Source: Leucobacter luti (GTDB lineage: Bacteria > Actinomycetota > Actinomycetes > Actinomycetales > Microbacteriaceae). Taken from it: a stretch of 64,000 nt of DNA. A program made the position numbers and the translations under genes. The DNA is taken from assembly GCF_004217175.1 (NCBI RefSeq), contig NZ_SHKI01000003.1:558697-622696 (forward strand), given 5' to 3'. The notes under the pieces were generated by a model. It was not told where the DNA came from, searched no databases, and was given only the letters and a program-made list of their open reading frames with translations. This document shows positions 1 through 8,083 of the stretch, one piece after another. Within the stretch, counting starts at the first letter, position 1, and each line of letters starts with the position of its first letter.

Positions 1-1
1 C

Positions 2-190
2 CAGCAGGCCCGCGCCGAAGCCAAGACTCTGCGCGCCATGACCCCGGCCGAGGCGGTCGAACGAATTAAGCTGACCCGCGCCGCCGAGGAAACCAGGCGC
101 GAGAATGCCCGCGTGCTCGCAGAACGTGAACGCGCTCTTAAGGTCTCCCGCCCAACCCCCGGCCAGAACGGGCCAAGCCTGAGCTGGTGA
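2..190 (+). CDS. C-terminal fragment of an unknown protein (cut by window start)
   Basis: An open frame runs in from the left edge and stops with TGA at 188-190, giving 62 visible residues. They are highly charged and alanine-rich, with heptad-like spacing (AEAVERIKLTRAAEETRREN, then RVLAERERAL), so an alpha-helical or coiled-coil tail is likely. The last residues (PGQNGPSLSW) look like a disordered end. I do not recognise the family. Such tails occur on plasmid mobilisation and phage proteins, which would suit the accessory neighbourhood, but this is a guess. Codon use fits a real high-GC gene. Confidence 0.5.
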   Translation, partial: QQARAEAKTLRAMTPAEAVERIKLTRAAEETRRENARVLAERERALKVSRPTPGQNGPSLSW

Positions 191-399
191 GCCGTTCGGT
201 AACTCGCCTGCGCCCGTCCAGAAGAACACGGTGAGCTCTTGAAGTCGTTCTTGCTCCTGTGCGTGGCTTGGGCGGAACGAGGGGTGTGCTCGTGGCGTTG
301 CAAGCCTCGTGAACTGTCTTTACTGGAAAGCTGAGGAATCGATGAAGGAGTAGGCAAGCGCTTGGGCGCGTGCGCGACGCAGGCGAATCGGAGGAATCG

Positions 400-1278
400 T
401 TATGCCGACACCCAAGAGGCATTAGCGCCTCTGAGAAGTTGGATACTGTCGACGTCGAGGTGTTCACTGAACACGACAATCTCTGAGCCGATGTGTTGGC
501 GCTGCGCGGTGTGGGCGATGTCGAACCGAGCCATGCGCAGCCCGGAATAGAGTTCTTCGGTCACGCGCTCGCTGACGTCGTAGGTCAGCATCCAGGGAGT
601 TCGGGAGTTGCGTAGTTGCTCTGCCAGGAGTTGGTGATCGTCGTAAGACAGTGAATCGAGGTACAGATCCTCTCCCTGCACGATGTATGGCGGATCGACG
701 TAAGCGAACACGTCCTGACCTAGTGGTTCGAGCGTCTCCATGAACTCGCGGCCATCCAGTTGGGAAACCTCGACCCGCCTGCGGTATTGCCCCAAGCGAC
801 GCACCCTTTCCGCAAGGTCCACGCGGTTGAATCGTGCGTCAATCTTCCACTTACCTGTCTGGTTCAGCCCCCCAATAGGGCGTGCAGTAAGAATACCGGA
901 GCGATTGCACCGGTTCAGGAAGAACGTCGCGAACCCGAGTTCGAGGTCCTTTCGTCCAGAAGGGCTTTGGAATATCTGTCGCGCACGCTCCCAATGCTCA
1001 AGGTCAACTACGGCTGTTTCTACCTCCTGAGCGAACCGCTCGGTATCGTAGAAGACACAACGCCAGAACGCGGCTATTCCCGGTGAGAGGTCGTTGATGC
1101 GCACCGCGCGCACCTGCTCATCGACAAGTAGACGAAGGGCCGCACCTGCGCCACCCGCGAAAGGTTCGGCGTAGATCGTGGGGCGCGGGGACTGTGCGCG
1201 CATTAGCGATGCAAGGTAGGGGGCGACGCGGGCTTTACCACCCGGATACCGAAGTGGGCTGAGGAATGGATGACTCAC
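400..1278 (-). CDS. DNA adenine N6-methyltransferase, D12 (Dam-like) class
   Basis: This 292-residue protein has the D12 class methyltransferase hallmarks: YPGGK near residues 11-15 and EPFAGGAG near 38-45 for S-adenosylmethionine binding, an NRSG-type segment around 124, and the catalytic DPPY motif at about 195-198. The length matches Dam-like enzymes. It should methylate adenine N6 in a short site that cannot be predicted here. Its ATG start overlaps the stop of the upstream ParB-domain gene by four bases (ATGA), so the two are probably translationally coupled. No restriction endonuclease is visible in the window; it may lie to the left, or the methylase may be an orphan belonging to a phage or mobile element. 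Confidence 0.88.
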   Translation of the reverse strand: MSHPFLSPLRYPGGKARVAPYLASLMRAQSPRPTIYAEPFAGGAGAALRLLVDEQVRAVRINDLSPGIAAFWRCVFYDTERFAQEVETAVVDLEHWERARQIFQSPSGRKDLELGFATFFLNRCNRSGILTARPIGGLNQTGKWKIDARFNRVDLAERVRRLGQYRRRVEVSQLDGREFMETLEPLGQDVFAYVDPPYIVQGEDLYLDSLSYDDHQLLAEQLRNSRTPWMLTYDVSERVTEELYSGLRMARFDIAHTAQRQHIGSEIVVFSEHLDVDSIQLLRGANASWVSA

Positions 1279-2792
1279 TTCGAGATACTGCCAATGAGTT
1301 GGTTCAAACGCTCCAGCACAGGACGGAAGGTCAGGCTTAGAACGCGTACCTCTGTAGGGGCGGCGTTGCCGTGGATGTTGTGAACGAAGGCGTTCAGGGA
1401 CTGGACGGCCAATGCGTCTCCGTCCTGGGTTCTCATCCAGGCCATCTCCAGTGACTTGTCTCGTTTTGCGGGATTATGACATTCCGGGTCAAGTCTCAGT
1501 AGTGCGTGGCGAACCTTTTTCTTGAGGGAGTCGCCCTCTGTTGCGCCCGTCACAACCCCGCGATCAATTGCCTCCGTAACCGTGAGTTCCAGGAGGACAC
1601 GCACCAGTATCCCGCTGACCGGTGCAGCATCAACGATGTTGATCTTCTGGGACATGGCGAGCAGTTCTCGAATGCGCGGGCTCAGGTGAGGCATCTTCAG
1701 CGATTTGAAGATCACGTTCTCCGGTGGCGGAGTCTTTCCACTGCCACCGCCATTCCCCGAAGTTCCGCCACCGCCGTCCGACTCACCGCCGCCTGACGTT
1801 CCGTTTCCGCCTGTTCCTGCGCCGTTTCCCGTACCGGATCCATTATCCGTACCCGCTCCAGCCCCGGATGCCCCACCCGTGCCACCAGCGGTGTCATCGC
1901 CATCATCCCCGCCTGAGTTACCTGGCCCTGGGTGCTCCCCAGGAAGTCTTGGAGTGGACAGTCGGTTTGCCCGGTTGGGAAGCACCTCAGATCGATCAGC
2001 AACGTACTTCAAGCGTTGGGCTTTCGACTTGATATCGGTAACGCTTACCCCGCCAACTCGCGAGGCAAGGTCACTGAAGATACGGCTTACGCCAGCGCGA
2101 AGGTCGTCAGTCTCGAAGTCAAAGAGCACCTCGTCCTCTCCGAACTGGAACCCAAAATCGCGACGCACATCCGGGTCTGTGACCAAACGCCCCAGGGTCG
2201 TCAAGCGAGTTCTGCGAACGGCCGCTACATCGGCAAGAAGCTCTAACTCACCCGAGAAATCGGCCTCCACAGCCTCACAGAACAGTGTGGCTCGGTCTGC
2301 TTGGCTTCCTCTTCTGCGCCGATAGTTGTTGGTCTGCCAGGCCTTCCACCCGATGACGCCCACACCGTCGTTCTCGCCCGTGTGGCGCAGTTCGATCCAG
2401 TGTCGGGCAGCCTCGCGGTTTTCTGCCTGAAAGACGTCAATTGAGTCCGGCCCAACGCCGATCTTCTGGAGCGTCTTGAACCTCTTGACGAGGGGTGTGC
2501 TCAACTCCGCTGCTGCCGTTGCTGCGAGATCGGGGTTACGAAGCAGTTTCAGAGCGGCGAGCCGCCGGTTTCCCTCAATAACGACCAACTCATCATCTTC
2601 CTCGACGACTACTGGGAGTTCTGTCGGGTTGAGCGAGCCCTCCGTCGCGATGTCTTGCGCAAGGCTGACGAGTTTGTCAGCGGCGTCCAGTAGGAGGGCA
2701 GTGACCGCTTCATCCTGTCCGTTAACCTGCTCTCGGAACCGAGGGTTTCGTTCGTCTAGGAGCAGCCCTGACACAGGCTCATTGATGACCAC
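1275..2792 (-). CDS. ParB/Srx-domain protein with glycine-rich linker
   Basis: This 505-residue protein opens with a ParB/sulfiredoxin-like fold. The segment around residues 60-80, with EGNRR at about 73-77, matches the conserved ParB/Srx nucleotide-binding motif. A long Gly/Ser/Asp/Asn-rich linker (about 291-353) separates it from a C-terminal helical domain of about 150 residues that I do not recognise. There is no ParB-type centromere-binding HTH, so chromosome partition is unlikely. Stand-alone ParB/Srx domains paired with adenine methyltransferases are common in phage and defence-type islands. The start is GTG, preceded by AAGGGG at good spacing. The stop overlaps the methyltransferase start by four bases. 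The biochemical role (CTPase, nuclease or kinase-like) is unknown. Confidence 0.75.
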   Translation of the reverse strand: MVINEPVSGLLLDERNPRFREQVNGQDEAVTALLLDAADKLVSLAQDIATEGSLNPTELPVVVEEDDELVVIEGNRRLAALKLLRNPDLAATAAAELSTPLVKRFKTLQKIGVGPDSIDVFQAENREAARHWIELRHTGENDGVGVIGWKAWQTNNYRRRRGSQADRATLFCEAVEADFSGELELLADVAAVRRTRLTTLGRLVTDPDVRRDFGFQFGEDEVLFDFETDDLRAGVSRIFSDLASRVGGVSVTDIKSKAQRLKYVADRSEVLPNRANRLSTPRLPGEHPGPGNSGGDDGDDTAGGTGGASGAGAGTDNGSGTGNGAGTGGNGTSGGGESDGGGGTSGNGGGSGKTPPPENVIFKSLKMPHLSPRIRELLAMSQKINIVDAAPVSGILVRVLLELTVTEAIDRGVVTGATEGDSLKKKVRHALLRLDPECHNPAKRDKSLEMAWMRTQDGDALAVQSLNAFVHNIHGNAAPTEVRVLSLTFRPVLERLNQLIGSISK

Positions 2793-3094
2793 TCGCGCCC
2801 CTTAGTTGATGCTTACATAACCCTCAAAGGCTATCATCGGCGCCTCTCGTGATCGGGCAGCTGGTAAGGACCGTGACTGTCGGCGGGATTGAGCGAGGGA
2901 ACCTTAGACGTCCCAAACCTCTGCCCCAGTCCGAGCGACGCCGCAGCCCTCCGAGCCGTTCAGCAGCCCTACGTCGAGTCAGCTCCCGTGCCGCTATGGC
3001 GTCGACGCTGCGTAGACGCGACTGGAGACTTTTCCTGTCCTTGCGCTTGATTCTCAGGTGCCGTGATCAACAGGAATGGCGGAGCGGGGCGTCT

Positions 3095-3247
3095 TTATCG
3101 GGTCTTGGCCCAGACCGTGCCCCGGTGAACGCCGTACTGTTTCGCCAGCGTGAGCACGCTGACGCCGTTCGCGCGGGCTGTTCGCATAGCGTCCACTTCG
3201 CTGCCCGTGAGTCGTGTTCGAGGTCGTTTCTTTGGTTCCGCCGACAC
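3095..3247 (-). pseudogene. Serine recombinase (resolvase/invertase) C-terminal HTH remnant
   Basis: Read on the minus strand, the last 50 codons of a longer open frame give a typical resolvase C-terminal helix-turn-helix: RPRTRLTGSEVDAM, then RANGVSVLTLAKQYGVHRGT, ending with WAKTR. The catalytic N-terminal domain is absent; upstream codons in the same frame do not resemble a resolvase, and no ribosome binding site precedes the GTG at 3245-3247. I read it as debris from a mobile element. It could instead be a tiny stand-alone HTH protein. Confidence 0.5.
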
Positions 3248-3375
3248 GCCAATCAGAGCGTCGTCGGCCTCGCCTACTGCGTCGCTGGCCCGCTGAGGCC
3301 CTTGATTCCATGCGGAAACGAGCTTCTGAACCCGTGGTCGTCTGTTCCAGCAGCGCCCAATTGCGTCCACAACAG

Positions 3376-3401
3376 AACGGCCCCGCGGAAGCGGGGCCGT
3401 T
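3376..3401 (+). terminator. Rho-independent terminator-like hairpin
   Basis: Arms AACGGCCCCGC (3376-3386) and GCGGGGCCGTT (3391-3401) pair perfectly around a GGAA loop and are followed by CTTCGTTTC. The T tail suggests plus-strand transcription, yet no plus-strand gene lies immediately upstream. It may be left from a gene replaced by the island. Confidence 0.6.
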
Positions 3402-3556
3402 CTTCGTTTCCCGGGCCCCACGGTGCCGGCCGTACGGTGCTGGCACGCGGTGCGGGCCGCGGTTCGGTCCGCAGGTCGCGGGCCCCGCTTCGGGGGTATG
3501 GAAAACCGGAATACTGTTCTCTGGTCTGCGGGGTGCCCGGCGCGACGCCCGCGCCC

Positions 3557-3562
3557 TACCGT
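3557..3562 (+). promoter_or_regulatory. Extended -10 placing the start site at the sensor kinase ATG
   Basis: TACCGT ends six bases before the ATG at 3569, so transcription would begin at or next to the start codon. A GGAG lies between them but only one base from the ATG, too close to act as a ribosome binding site. A leaderless transcript is the better explanation. Confidence 0.45.
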
Positions 3563-3568
3563 AGGAGT

Positions 3569-4846
3569 ATGAGCAGTTCTCCGAGCGCCGCGCCCCCACG
3601 GGCCGCACGCCCCCCGTTCCGTATTCTCCTGACGATCCTGCACCTCGCGGCGCTCGGACTCTTCGGCTGGGCAGTGGTGAGTGTCCTCCTGATGCTGTTT
3701 GCGGTGGGGATCGGCACTGCGATCCTGCTCGGCATCGGACTGCTGTTCCTCGGTGCCCTCGTGTACGCGCTGTTTGGCACCGCGTGGTTTGAGACCGAGC
3801 GCGTGCGCGGGCTGTACGACCTCCCCGTCCCCACGCTCACGCTGCAGCGGCCGAGCGCGCCCGGGTTCGGCGCCTACCTGCGTGCGATGGCGTGGCAGTC
3901 GATTGACGGGCGCATGTGGCGGGGTGTCGCGAGTTTCGTGGTCGCCACGACCCTCGGCACCACGCTGCTCGTCTGCGTGCAGAGCCTCGTGTGGTCCGCC
4001 ATCGCGGTTGTCGTCGCGCTTGGCGGGGGAGACCCGGCTCAAGACCCCACCTTCGGCACGCTCTTCGGCCTGCTCCCGGGACTCGGCGGCCCACTCCTCG
4101 GCGCGCTCAACGCGATCGTGGCCGCCGCTGCCGCGATCGGCCTCGCGCTGCTCCACCGCGTGATCACCGTGGCGATCGCCCGGGCCGGTGCCCGCACCCA
4201 GCAGCTCGCGCGCCAGGTGCAGACCACTGCCCGTCAGCGGGAGGGCGCCGTGCGCGCCGCCGACGTGGAGCGCACCAGGATTGAGCGCGACTTGCACGAC
4301 GGGGTGCAGCCCCGCCTGGTCTCCGTGGGAATGACCCTGGGGCTGGCGCAGCAGCAGATCGACGACGACCCCGAGGGGGCGAAAGCGCTGATCTCAGAGG
4401 CGCACACCTCCACGAAGGCAGCCATCACCGAGCTGCGCCAGCTGGCTCGGGGCATCCACGCCTCGGTGCTCGACGATCGCGGGCTCGACGCGGCGCTCTC
4501 CGCGCTCGCCGGCCGCTCCCACATCCCCGTGGTGCTTGACGTGCGCCTTGACGGCAGGTGTAGCCGGGAAGCCGAGACCGCCGTGTACTTCGCGATCGCA
4601 GAATCGCTCACGAACGCCGCAAAGCACTCCCGCGCGAGTGAGTGCCGGGTTGTGGTGCGGTTGCGCGAGGGCGGACTGCTCTGGGCGCGCGTGGAGGACA
4701 ACGGCGTGGGCGGAGCCCGCGTGTTGCCCGGGGGCGGACTTGACGGGATCACCAACCGGATCGAGGCCGCTGGCGGCTCGGTGCGAATCGACAGCCCGCA
4801 GGGCGGGCCCACCACACTGGAGGTGAGCGTCCCGTGCGCATCCTGA
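3569..4846 (+). CDS. Two-component sensor histidine kinase (NarL/DesK type)
   Basis: This 425-residue protein has an N-terminal hydrophobic sensor region with about four membrane segments (first near residues 17-60, again near 115-170), then a HisKA_3 dimerisation helix with the phospho-accepting histidine in ERDLHDGVQPRL, and a compact HATPase domain (SLTNAAKHS as N box, DNGVGG as G1, GGGLDGITNR as G2). It should autophosphorylate and pass phosphate to the response regulator encoded downstream, whose GTG start lies inside this gene's last codons. I chose the ATG at 3569 because the hydrophobic region starts soon after and a -10 element sits six bases upstream; longer upstream reading runs into non-coding sequence. 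The stimulus is unknown, but the coupled DUF4097 protein suggests envelope sensing. Confidence 0.85.
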   Translation: MSSSPSAAPPRAARPPFRILLTILHLAALGLFGWAVVSVLLMLFAVGIGTAILLGIGLLFLGALVYALFGTAWFETERVRGLYDLPVPTLTLQRPSAPGFGAYLRAMAWQSIDGRMWRGVASFVVATTLGTTLLVCVQSLVWSAIAVVVALGGGDPAQDPTFGTLFGLLPGLGGPLLGALNAIVAAAAAIGLALLHRVITVAIARAGARTQQLARQVQTTARQREGAVRAADVERTRIERDLHDGVQPRLVSVGMTLGLAQQQIDDDPEGAKALISEAHTSTKAAITELRQLARGIHASVLDDRGLDAALSALAGRSHIPVVLDVRLDGRCSREAETAVYFAIAESLTNAAKHSRASECRVVVRLREGGLLWARVEDNGVGGARVLPGGGLDGITNRIEAAGGSVRIDSPQGGPTTLEVSVPCAS

Positions 4847-5532
4847 TCTGTGAAGACTCCGTACTGCTGCGCGAGGGGCTCGTGCGCCTCCTCGAACACA
4901 CCGGCCACGAGGTGAGCGCCGCGTTTCCCAGCACCGAGGGCGTGGTCGAGGCCGTCGCCGCCGACCCTCCTGAACTGTGCATCCTCGACGTGCGGCTCCC
5001 TCCCACGTTCACCGACGAGGGAATCCGCCTCGCCCGCACCCTGCGAGCCCGGCACCCGCAGCTCCCGGTCCTCGTGCTGTCGCAGTACGTCGAGGAGCGC
5101 TACGCAAGCGAGCTGATTGCCGCGCAGGGCGGGGCATTCGGCTACCTCCTCAAAGATCGAGTCGCGGACGTGACCGAGTTCACCGACGCGGTGGAGCGGA
5201 TCGCTGCCGGCGCGACGGTGCTGGACCCGGAGGTCGTGGCGCAGCTGCTTAATCGTCGCGGCCGCGACGATCGGATGGCTGCCCTCACCGAGCGCGAGCG
5301 CACAGTGCTCGCGGCGCTCGCGGAGGGCCGCTCAAACCAGGCGATCGCCGCACTCATGTTCCTCTCCGGGGCGAGCGTCGAGAAGCACATCACCGCGATC
5401 TTCCAGAAGCTCGGCCTCGAACAAGACGAGCACGGGAACCGGCGTGTGCTCGCCGCGATCGCACACCTTGAAAGCACCGGCGCAGTCCCGCCGCAGACCC
5501 CACCCACCCCCCAGACGGGAGCCACCCGATGA
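4834..5532 (+). CDS. NarL/LuxR-family response regulator
   Basis: This 232-residue protein has an N-terminal receiver domain with acidic residues in ICEDS near residue 8, the phospho-acceptor aspartate in ILDVRLP and the conserved lysine in LLKDR. A C-terminal LuxR-type helix-turn-helix follows (LTERERTVLAALAEGRSNQA, then IEKH-like recognition helix SVEKHITAIFQKLGL). The GTG start overlaps the kinase gene by 13 bases, and the stop overlaps the next gene by four (ATGA), so kinase, regulator and DUF4097 protein form one coupled unit. It probably activates or represses this operon and others. The last 25 residues are proline/threonine-rich and probably disordered. Confidence 0.87.
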   Translation: MRILICEDSVLLREGLVRLLEHTGHEVSAAFPSTEGVVEAVAADPPELCILDVRLPPTFTDEGIRLARTLRARHPQLPVLVLSQYVEERYASELIAAQGGAFGYLLKDRVADVTEFTDAVERIAAGATVLDPEVVAQLLNRRGRDDRMAALTERERTVLAALAEGRSNQAIAALMFLSGASVEKHITAIFQKLGLEQDEHGNRRVLAAIAHLESTGAVPPQTPPTPQTGATR

Positions 5533-6395
5533 CCGAGCACCAGATCCCCACGCCGCCGCAGGCCGCGTCGACCCGACCCGGCCGCGCCGCGCGGCCAATC
5601 ATGATCGCGACCGCATGTGTGGGCGGCCTCGCGCTCCTCGGGATCGGCACGTCAGCTGCCTACTCGGCGGCGGGAACGCGGGTTGCGAGTGTCTCTGACG
5701 CGAGCGCTACGAGCATCTCCGTCGACGGAATCACCGATCTCGATCTGGACCTCAGCATCGCCGAGTTCACGCTCGAGTACGGCCCGGTCGATGAGGCGGA
5801 ACTGCGGGTCGCTGGGACGCACACCGATCGCTGGGTGCTGAAACGGGACCGGGACACCCTCGTCGTGGCGAGCCCCTCGCGGCTCGGCGGTGGAAGCTGC
5901 TTCCTCGGGTTCTGCCCGCCGGATCGCACGGCGCGGATGACCGGCACGCTGACCCTGCCCGAGGAGCTGCGACAGCGGCCGCTCAACACCGAGGTTGAGG
6001 TGTCGGTGGGGTCGTTCACCGCCGACGGGAGCTTCGGGGACGTCTCGGTCGATGTGGGTGCCGGGGAAGCGACGATCGCCGGGGCCGCGAGCACGCTCGA
6101 GGTGACCGTGGGAGTGGGCACGTTTACGGGGGAACTCTCGGATGTGAGCGCCGCGGCGTTCGAGGTGTCGCTGGGGGAGATCCGCACCACCCTCTCCGGC
6201 GACGCGCCAGACACGATCACCGCTGAGGTGGGGACCGGATCGATCGACCTGCGGCTGCCAGACGAGGACTACCGCGTTGACGCGTCCGTGGAGCTGGGGG
6301 ACGTCACGAACCGGCTGCGCACTTCGTCGGACGCGAAACACCTCATCACCGCAGATGTGAGCCTCGGCGAACTCACGCTCAGGCCGCTGCGCTAG
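5529..6395 (+). CDS. DUF4097-like membrane-anchored beta-strand repeat protein
   Basis: This 288-residue protein has one N-terminal membrane segment (about residues 22-45, PIMIATACVGGLALLGIGTS) followed by an extracytoplasmic domain of short repeated beta strands (pattern S-V-G-x-F/G-x-A-x-G-x-F/V). This fits the DUF4097/DUF4098 adhesin-like family that often accompanies envelope-stress two-component systems of LiaFSR or DesKR type. The segment with CFLGFCP near residues 115-122 could form a disulfide. The start overlaps the response regulator stop (ATGA). Function is inferred only from context: an envelope-exposed sensor partner or modulator of the kinase. Confidence 0.7.
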   Translation: MTEHQIPTPPQAASTRPGRAARPIMIATACVGGLALLGIGTSAAYSAAGTRVASVSDASATSISVDGITDLDLDLSIAEFTLEYGPVDEAELRVAGTHTDRWVLKRDRDTLVVASPSRLGGGSCFLGFCPPDRTARMTGTLTLPEELRQRPLNTEVEVSVGSFTADGSFGDVSVDVGAGEATIAGAASTLEVTVGVGTFTGELSDVSAAAFEVSLGEIRTTLSGDAPDTITAEVGTGSIDLRLPDEDYRVDASVELGDVTNRLRTSSDAKHLITADVSLGELTLRPLR

Positions 6396-6413
6396 AACCG
6401 CCCGCTCCGCCCG

Positions 6414-6419
6414 TAGACT
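6414..6419 (+). promoter_or_regulatory. -10 element, probable leaderless promoter of the hydrolase gene
   Basis: TAGACT ends six bases before the ATG at 6426, with no ribosome binding site between. This fits the actinobacterial TAnnnT -10 with transcription starting at the start codon. Confidence 0.55.
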
Positions 6420-6425
6420 GACGCT

Positions 6426-7493
6426 ATGACAGAGTGGCGGGCGGACGTGCTGGGCGATGGTTTCAGCTGCACCGATCTTGAGCTCGGCTCCGACGAGGAG
6501 GGGCCGCTCACCGCCACGCTCGTGCGGTCACTCCCGCAGCGGCCACCGCTGTTTGAACGGCTCCTCGGCCGCCGCCGCCCGCTCGACGGCGTCGACGTGC
6601 TCTATGTCCACGGCTGGTCCGACTACTTCTTTCAGCGGCACCTCGCCGAATTCTGGACCTCGCGCGGGGCGCGGTTCTTCGCACTCGATCTCCGCAAGTA
6701 CGGCCGCAGCCTCCGCCCGGGGCAGACCCCCGGGTACATCGAGCACCTCGATGACTACGACCTTGAGCTGGGACTCGCGCACGATGTAATCCGCGCGGAA
6801 GCGGGGGCGGATCCCACCCGCAAGCTCGTGCTCCTCGGCCACTCGACCGGTGGGCTGGTGCTGAGCCTGTGGGCCGCGCGCCATCCCGGCCGCGCCGACG
6901 CGCTCATTCTGAACAGCCCGTGGCTCGAGTTCCAGCTCTCCGCCGCCGGGCGCCAGGTGATCGCCCCGCTCGTCGCACTGAGCGCCAGGTTCATGCCCAA
7001 GGACGTCGCACCACAGCTCGACTACGGCTTCTACACGCGCGCACAGCGCGAGGTGGGCCCCCAGGACGAACTCGCCGTGATCGACCCGCAGTGGCGCCCT
7101 GAGCGCAGCCACGGGGTCTCGACTGCCTGGCTGCGGGCCATTCTGGCCGGGCACGAGCGGGTGAATCACGGGCTCGGGCTCACCATCCCGGTCGCGGTGC
7201 TGCTCTCCGAGCGCTCTGCGGTGCCGCTGCGCTGGAGTGATGACCTGGTGCGCGCCGACACCGTGCTCGACGTCGAGGCGGTGGCGCGCGCCGCGCTGCG
7301 GCTCGGCTCCTCAGTGACGATTGAGCGGATTCCCGGTGGCCTGCACGATCTCTTCCTCTCGGCGCCCGGCCCGCGCGCTGAGGCCTACGCGAGGCTGCAC
7401 CGCTGGCTCATCGGCTGGCGCGCGGAAACAGCGATGGAACCCCCGCTCAGCGCGGCACCTGAGGGCGCGGGGCGGGACAGGCTAGGCTCATAG
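6426..7493 (+). CDS. Alpha/beta hydrolase (lysophospholipase / S33-like)
   Basis: This 355-residue cytoplasmic protein has an alpha/beta-hydrolase fold with the nucleophile elbow GHSTGG (near residue 140), a strand-loop YVHGWSDYFF as the oxyanion region, and a likely catalytic histidine in GGLHDLFLS near residue 304. The acid residue is probably in the strand just before it. The family includes monoacylglycerol lipases and lysophospholipases; the substrate is not predictable. There is no signal peptide. It is followed after two bases by the Nudix gene, which has its own -10, so the two may be separately transcribed. Nothing ties it to the two-component system except proximity. Confidence 0.75.
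   Translation: MTEWRADVLGDGFSCTDLELGSDEEGPLTATLVRSLPQRPPLFERLLGRRRPLDGVDVLYVHGWSDYFFQRHLAEFWTSRGARFFALDLRKYGRSLRPGQTPGYIEHLDDYDLELGLAHDVIRAEAGADPTRKLVLLGHSTGGLVLSLWAARHPGRADALILNSPWLEFQLSAAGRQVIAPLVALSARFMPKDVAPQLDYGFYTRAQREVGPQDELAVIDPQWRPERSHGVSTAWLRAILAGHERVNHGLGLTIPVAVLLSERSAVPLRWSDDLVRADTVLDVEAVARAALRLGSSVTIERIPGGLHDLFLSAPGPRAEAYARLHRWLIGWRAETAMEPPLSAAPEGAGRDRLGS
7483..7488 (+). promoter_or_regulatory. -10 element, probable leaderless promoter of the Nudix gene
   Basis: TAGGCT ends seven bases before the ATG at 7496 and lies inside the last codons of the preceding gene. No purine-rich ribosome binding site separates it from the start. Confidence 0.5.
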
Positions 7494-7495
7494 CC

Positions 7496-8023
7496 ATGGA
7501 TCTTCGAGTGGCCGCCTACGCGGTGGTTGAGCGGCGCGGCAAGATCCTGCTCACGCACTGGCGGCGCGGCCACCTGCACGGCTGGACCCTCCCCGGAGGC
7601 GGCCTTGAAGCGGGCGAGGACCCGCGCGTTGCGGTGGTGCGAGAGGTGTTCGAGGAGACGGGTCTCGAAGCGCGGGTGGGAAAGCTGCTCGGCGTCGACT
7701 CCCGCGTGATGGTGCGTGAAGAGGTTCCCGAGGGCGACGACCCGGAACTGCACACGATCCGAATCGTGTACCGCGCGTCGGTCAAGGACGGCCCGCTCCA
7801 GAACGAGGTCGACGGCTCATCCGATGAGGCCCGCTGGGTGCCGATCCGGGACATCGGCTCGCTCCGCACGCTGTCGCTCGTTCAAACCGGTCTGCGCATG
7901 GCGGGAATGAGCCGACGCCAGCCGAACCGCTCGGGAAAGCCCGGGAAGGCCGGCGCGAAGCCCGCGGGCAAGGGCGGGAAGCCCGCCGCGAAGTCAGGGA
8001 AGTCCGCGAAACCCCGGAAATGA
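7496..8023 (+). CDS. Nudix hydrolase with basic C-terminal tail
   Basis: This 175-residue protein carries a clear Nudix box starting GGGLEAGEDP (near residue 38) and continuing through REVFEETGLEA, with the catalytic glutamates in the REVFEE portion. It should hydrolyse a nucleoside diphosphate linked to another moiety, possibly in nucleotide-pool sanitation. The last 40 residues are a low-complexity Lys/Gly/Pro/Ala tail that is not part of the Nudix fold. Such tails can bind nucleic acid or acidic surfaces; this is inference. The gene ends 60 bases from the convergent membrane-protein gene. Confidence 0.85.
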   Translation: MDLRVAAYAVVERRGKILLTHWRRGHLHGWTLPGGGLEAGEDPRVAVVREVFEETGLEARVGKLLGVDSRVMVREEVPEGDDPELHTIRIVYRASVKDGPLQNEVDGSSDEARWVPIRDIGSLRTLSLVQTGLRMAGMSRRQPNRSGKPGKAGAKPAGKGGKPAAKSGKSAKPRK

Positions 8024-8083
8024 CGCGAGCGCCGGGCCCACAGGCCGCGGCGCCCGCGTCTCAGCGTCGGTGACGATCCCCGA

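Larger units (their letters stand above)
2793..3568. other. Gene-poor junction between accessory island and core genes
   Basis: I see no convincing full gene here. Long open frames on both strands are GC-driven and lack ribosome binding sites. The stretch holds a recombinase HTH remnant (3095-3247, minus strand) and a strong hairpin with a T-rich tail (3376-3401). The region just before the sensor kinase is ordinary promoter DNA. It looks like the scarred edge of a mobile element, but I could not find flanking direct repeats by eye. Confidence 0.5.

Noticed and set aside
402..425. Tiny ORF MPTPKRH with a good GGAGGA site upstream
   Set aside because: Only seven codons, and it lies antisense to the end of the methyltransferase. 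It may be a truncated gene start at an insertion junction, but nothing supports expression.
1705..2325. Proline-rich plus-strand open frame opposite the ParB-domain gene
   Set aside because: It is the complement of the Gly-rich linker; low complexity explains the open frame and there is no ribosome binding site.
3300..3401. Possible tRNA 3' end or attachment site before the hairpin at 3376
   Set aside because: The bases before the hairpin do not fit a T-arm and acceptor stem (no GTTCnAnnC with pairing stem), and no direct repeat was found.
3095..4297. Long minus-strand open frame across the sensor kinase gene
   Set aside because: Antisense to a well-supported kinase in a high-GC genome. Only its last 50 codons resemble a protein (recombinase HTH), and those are reported separately.
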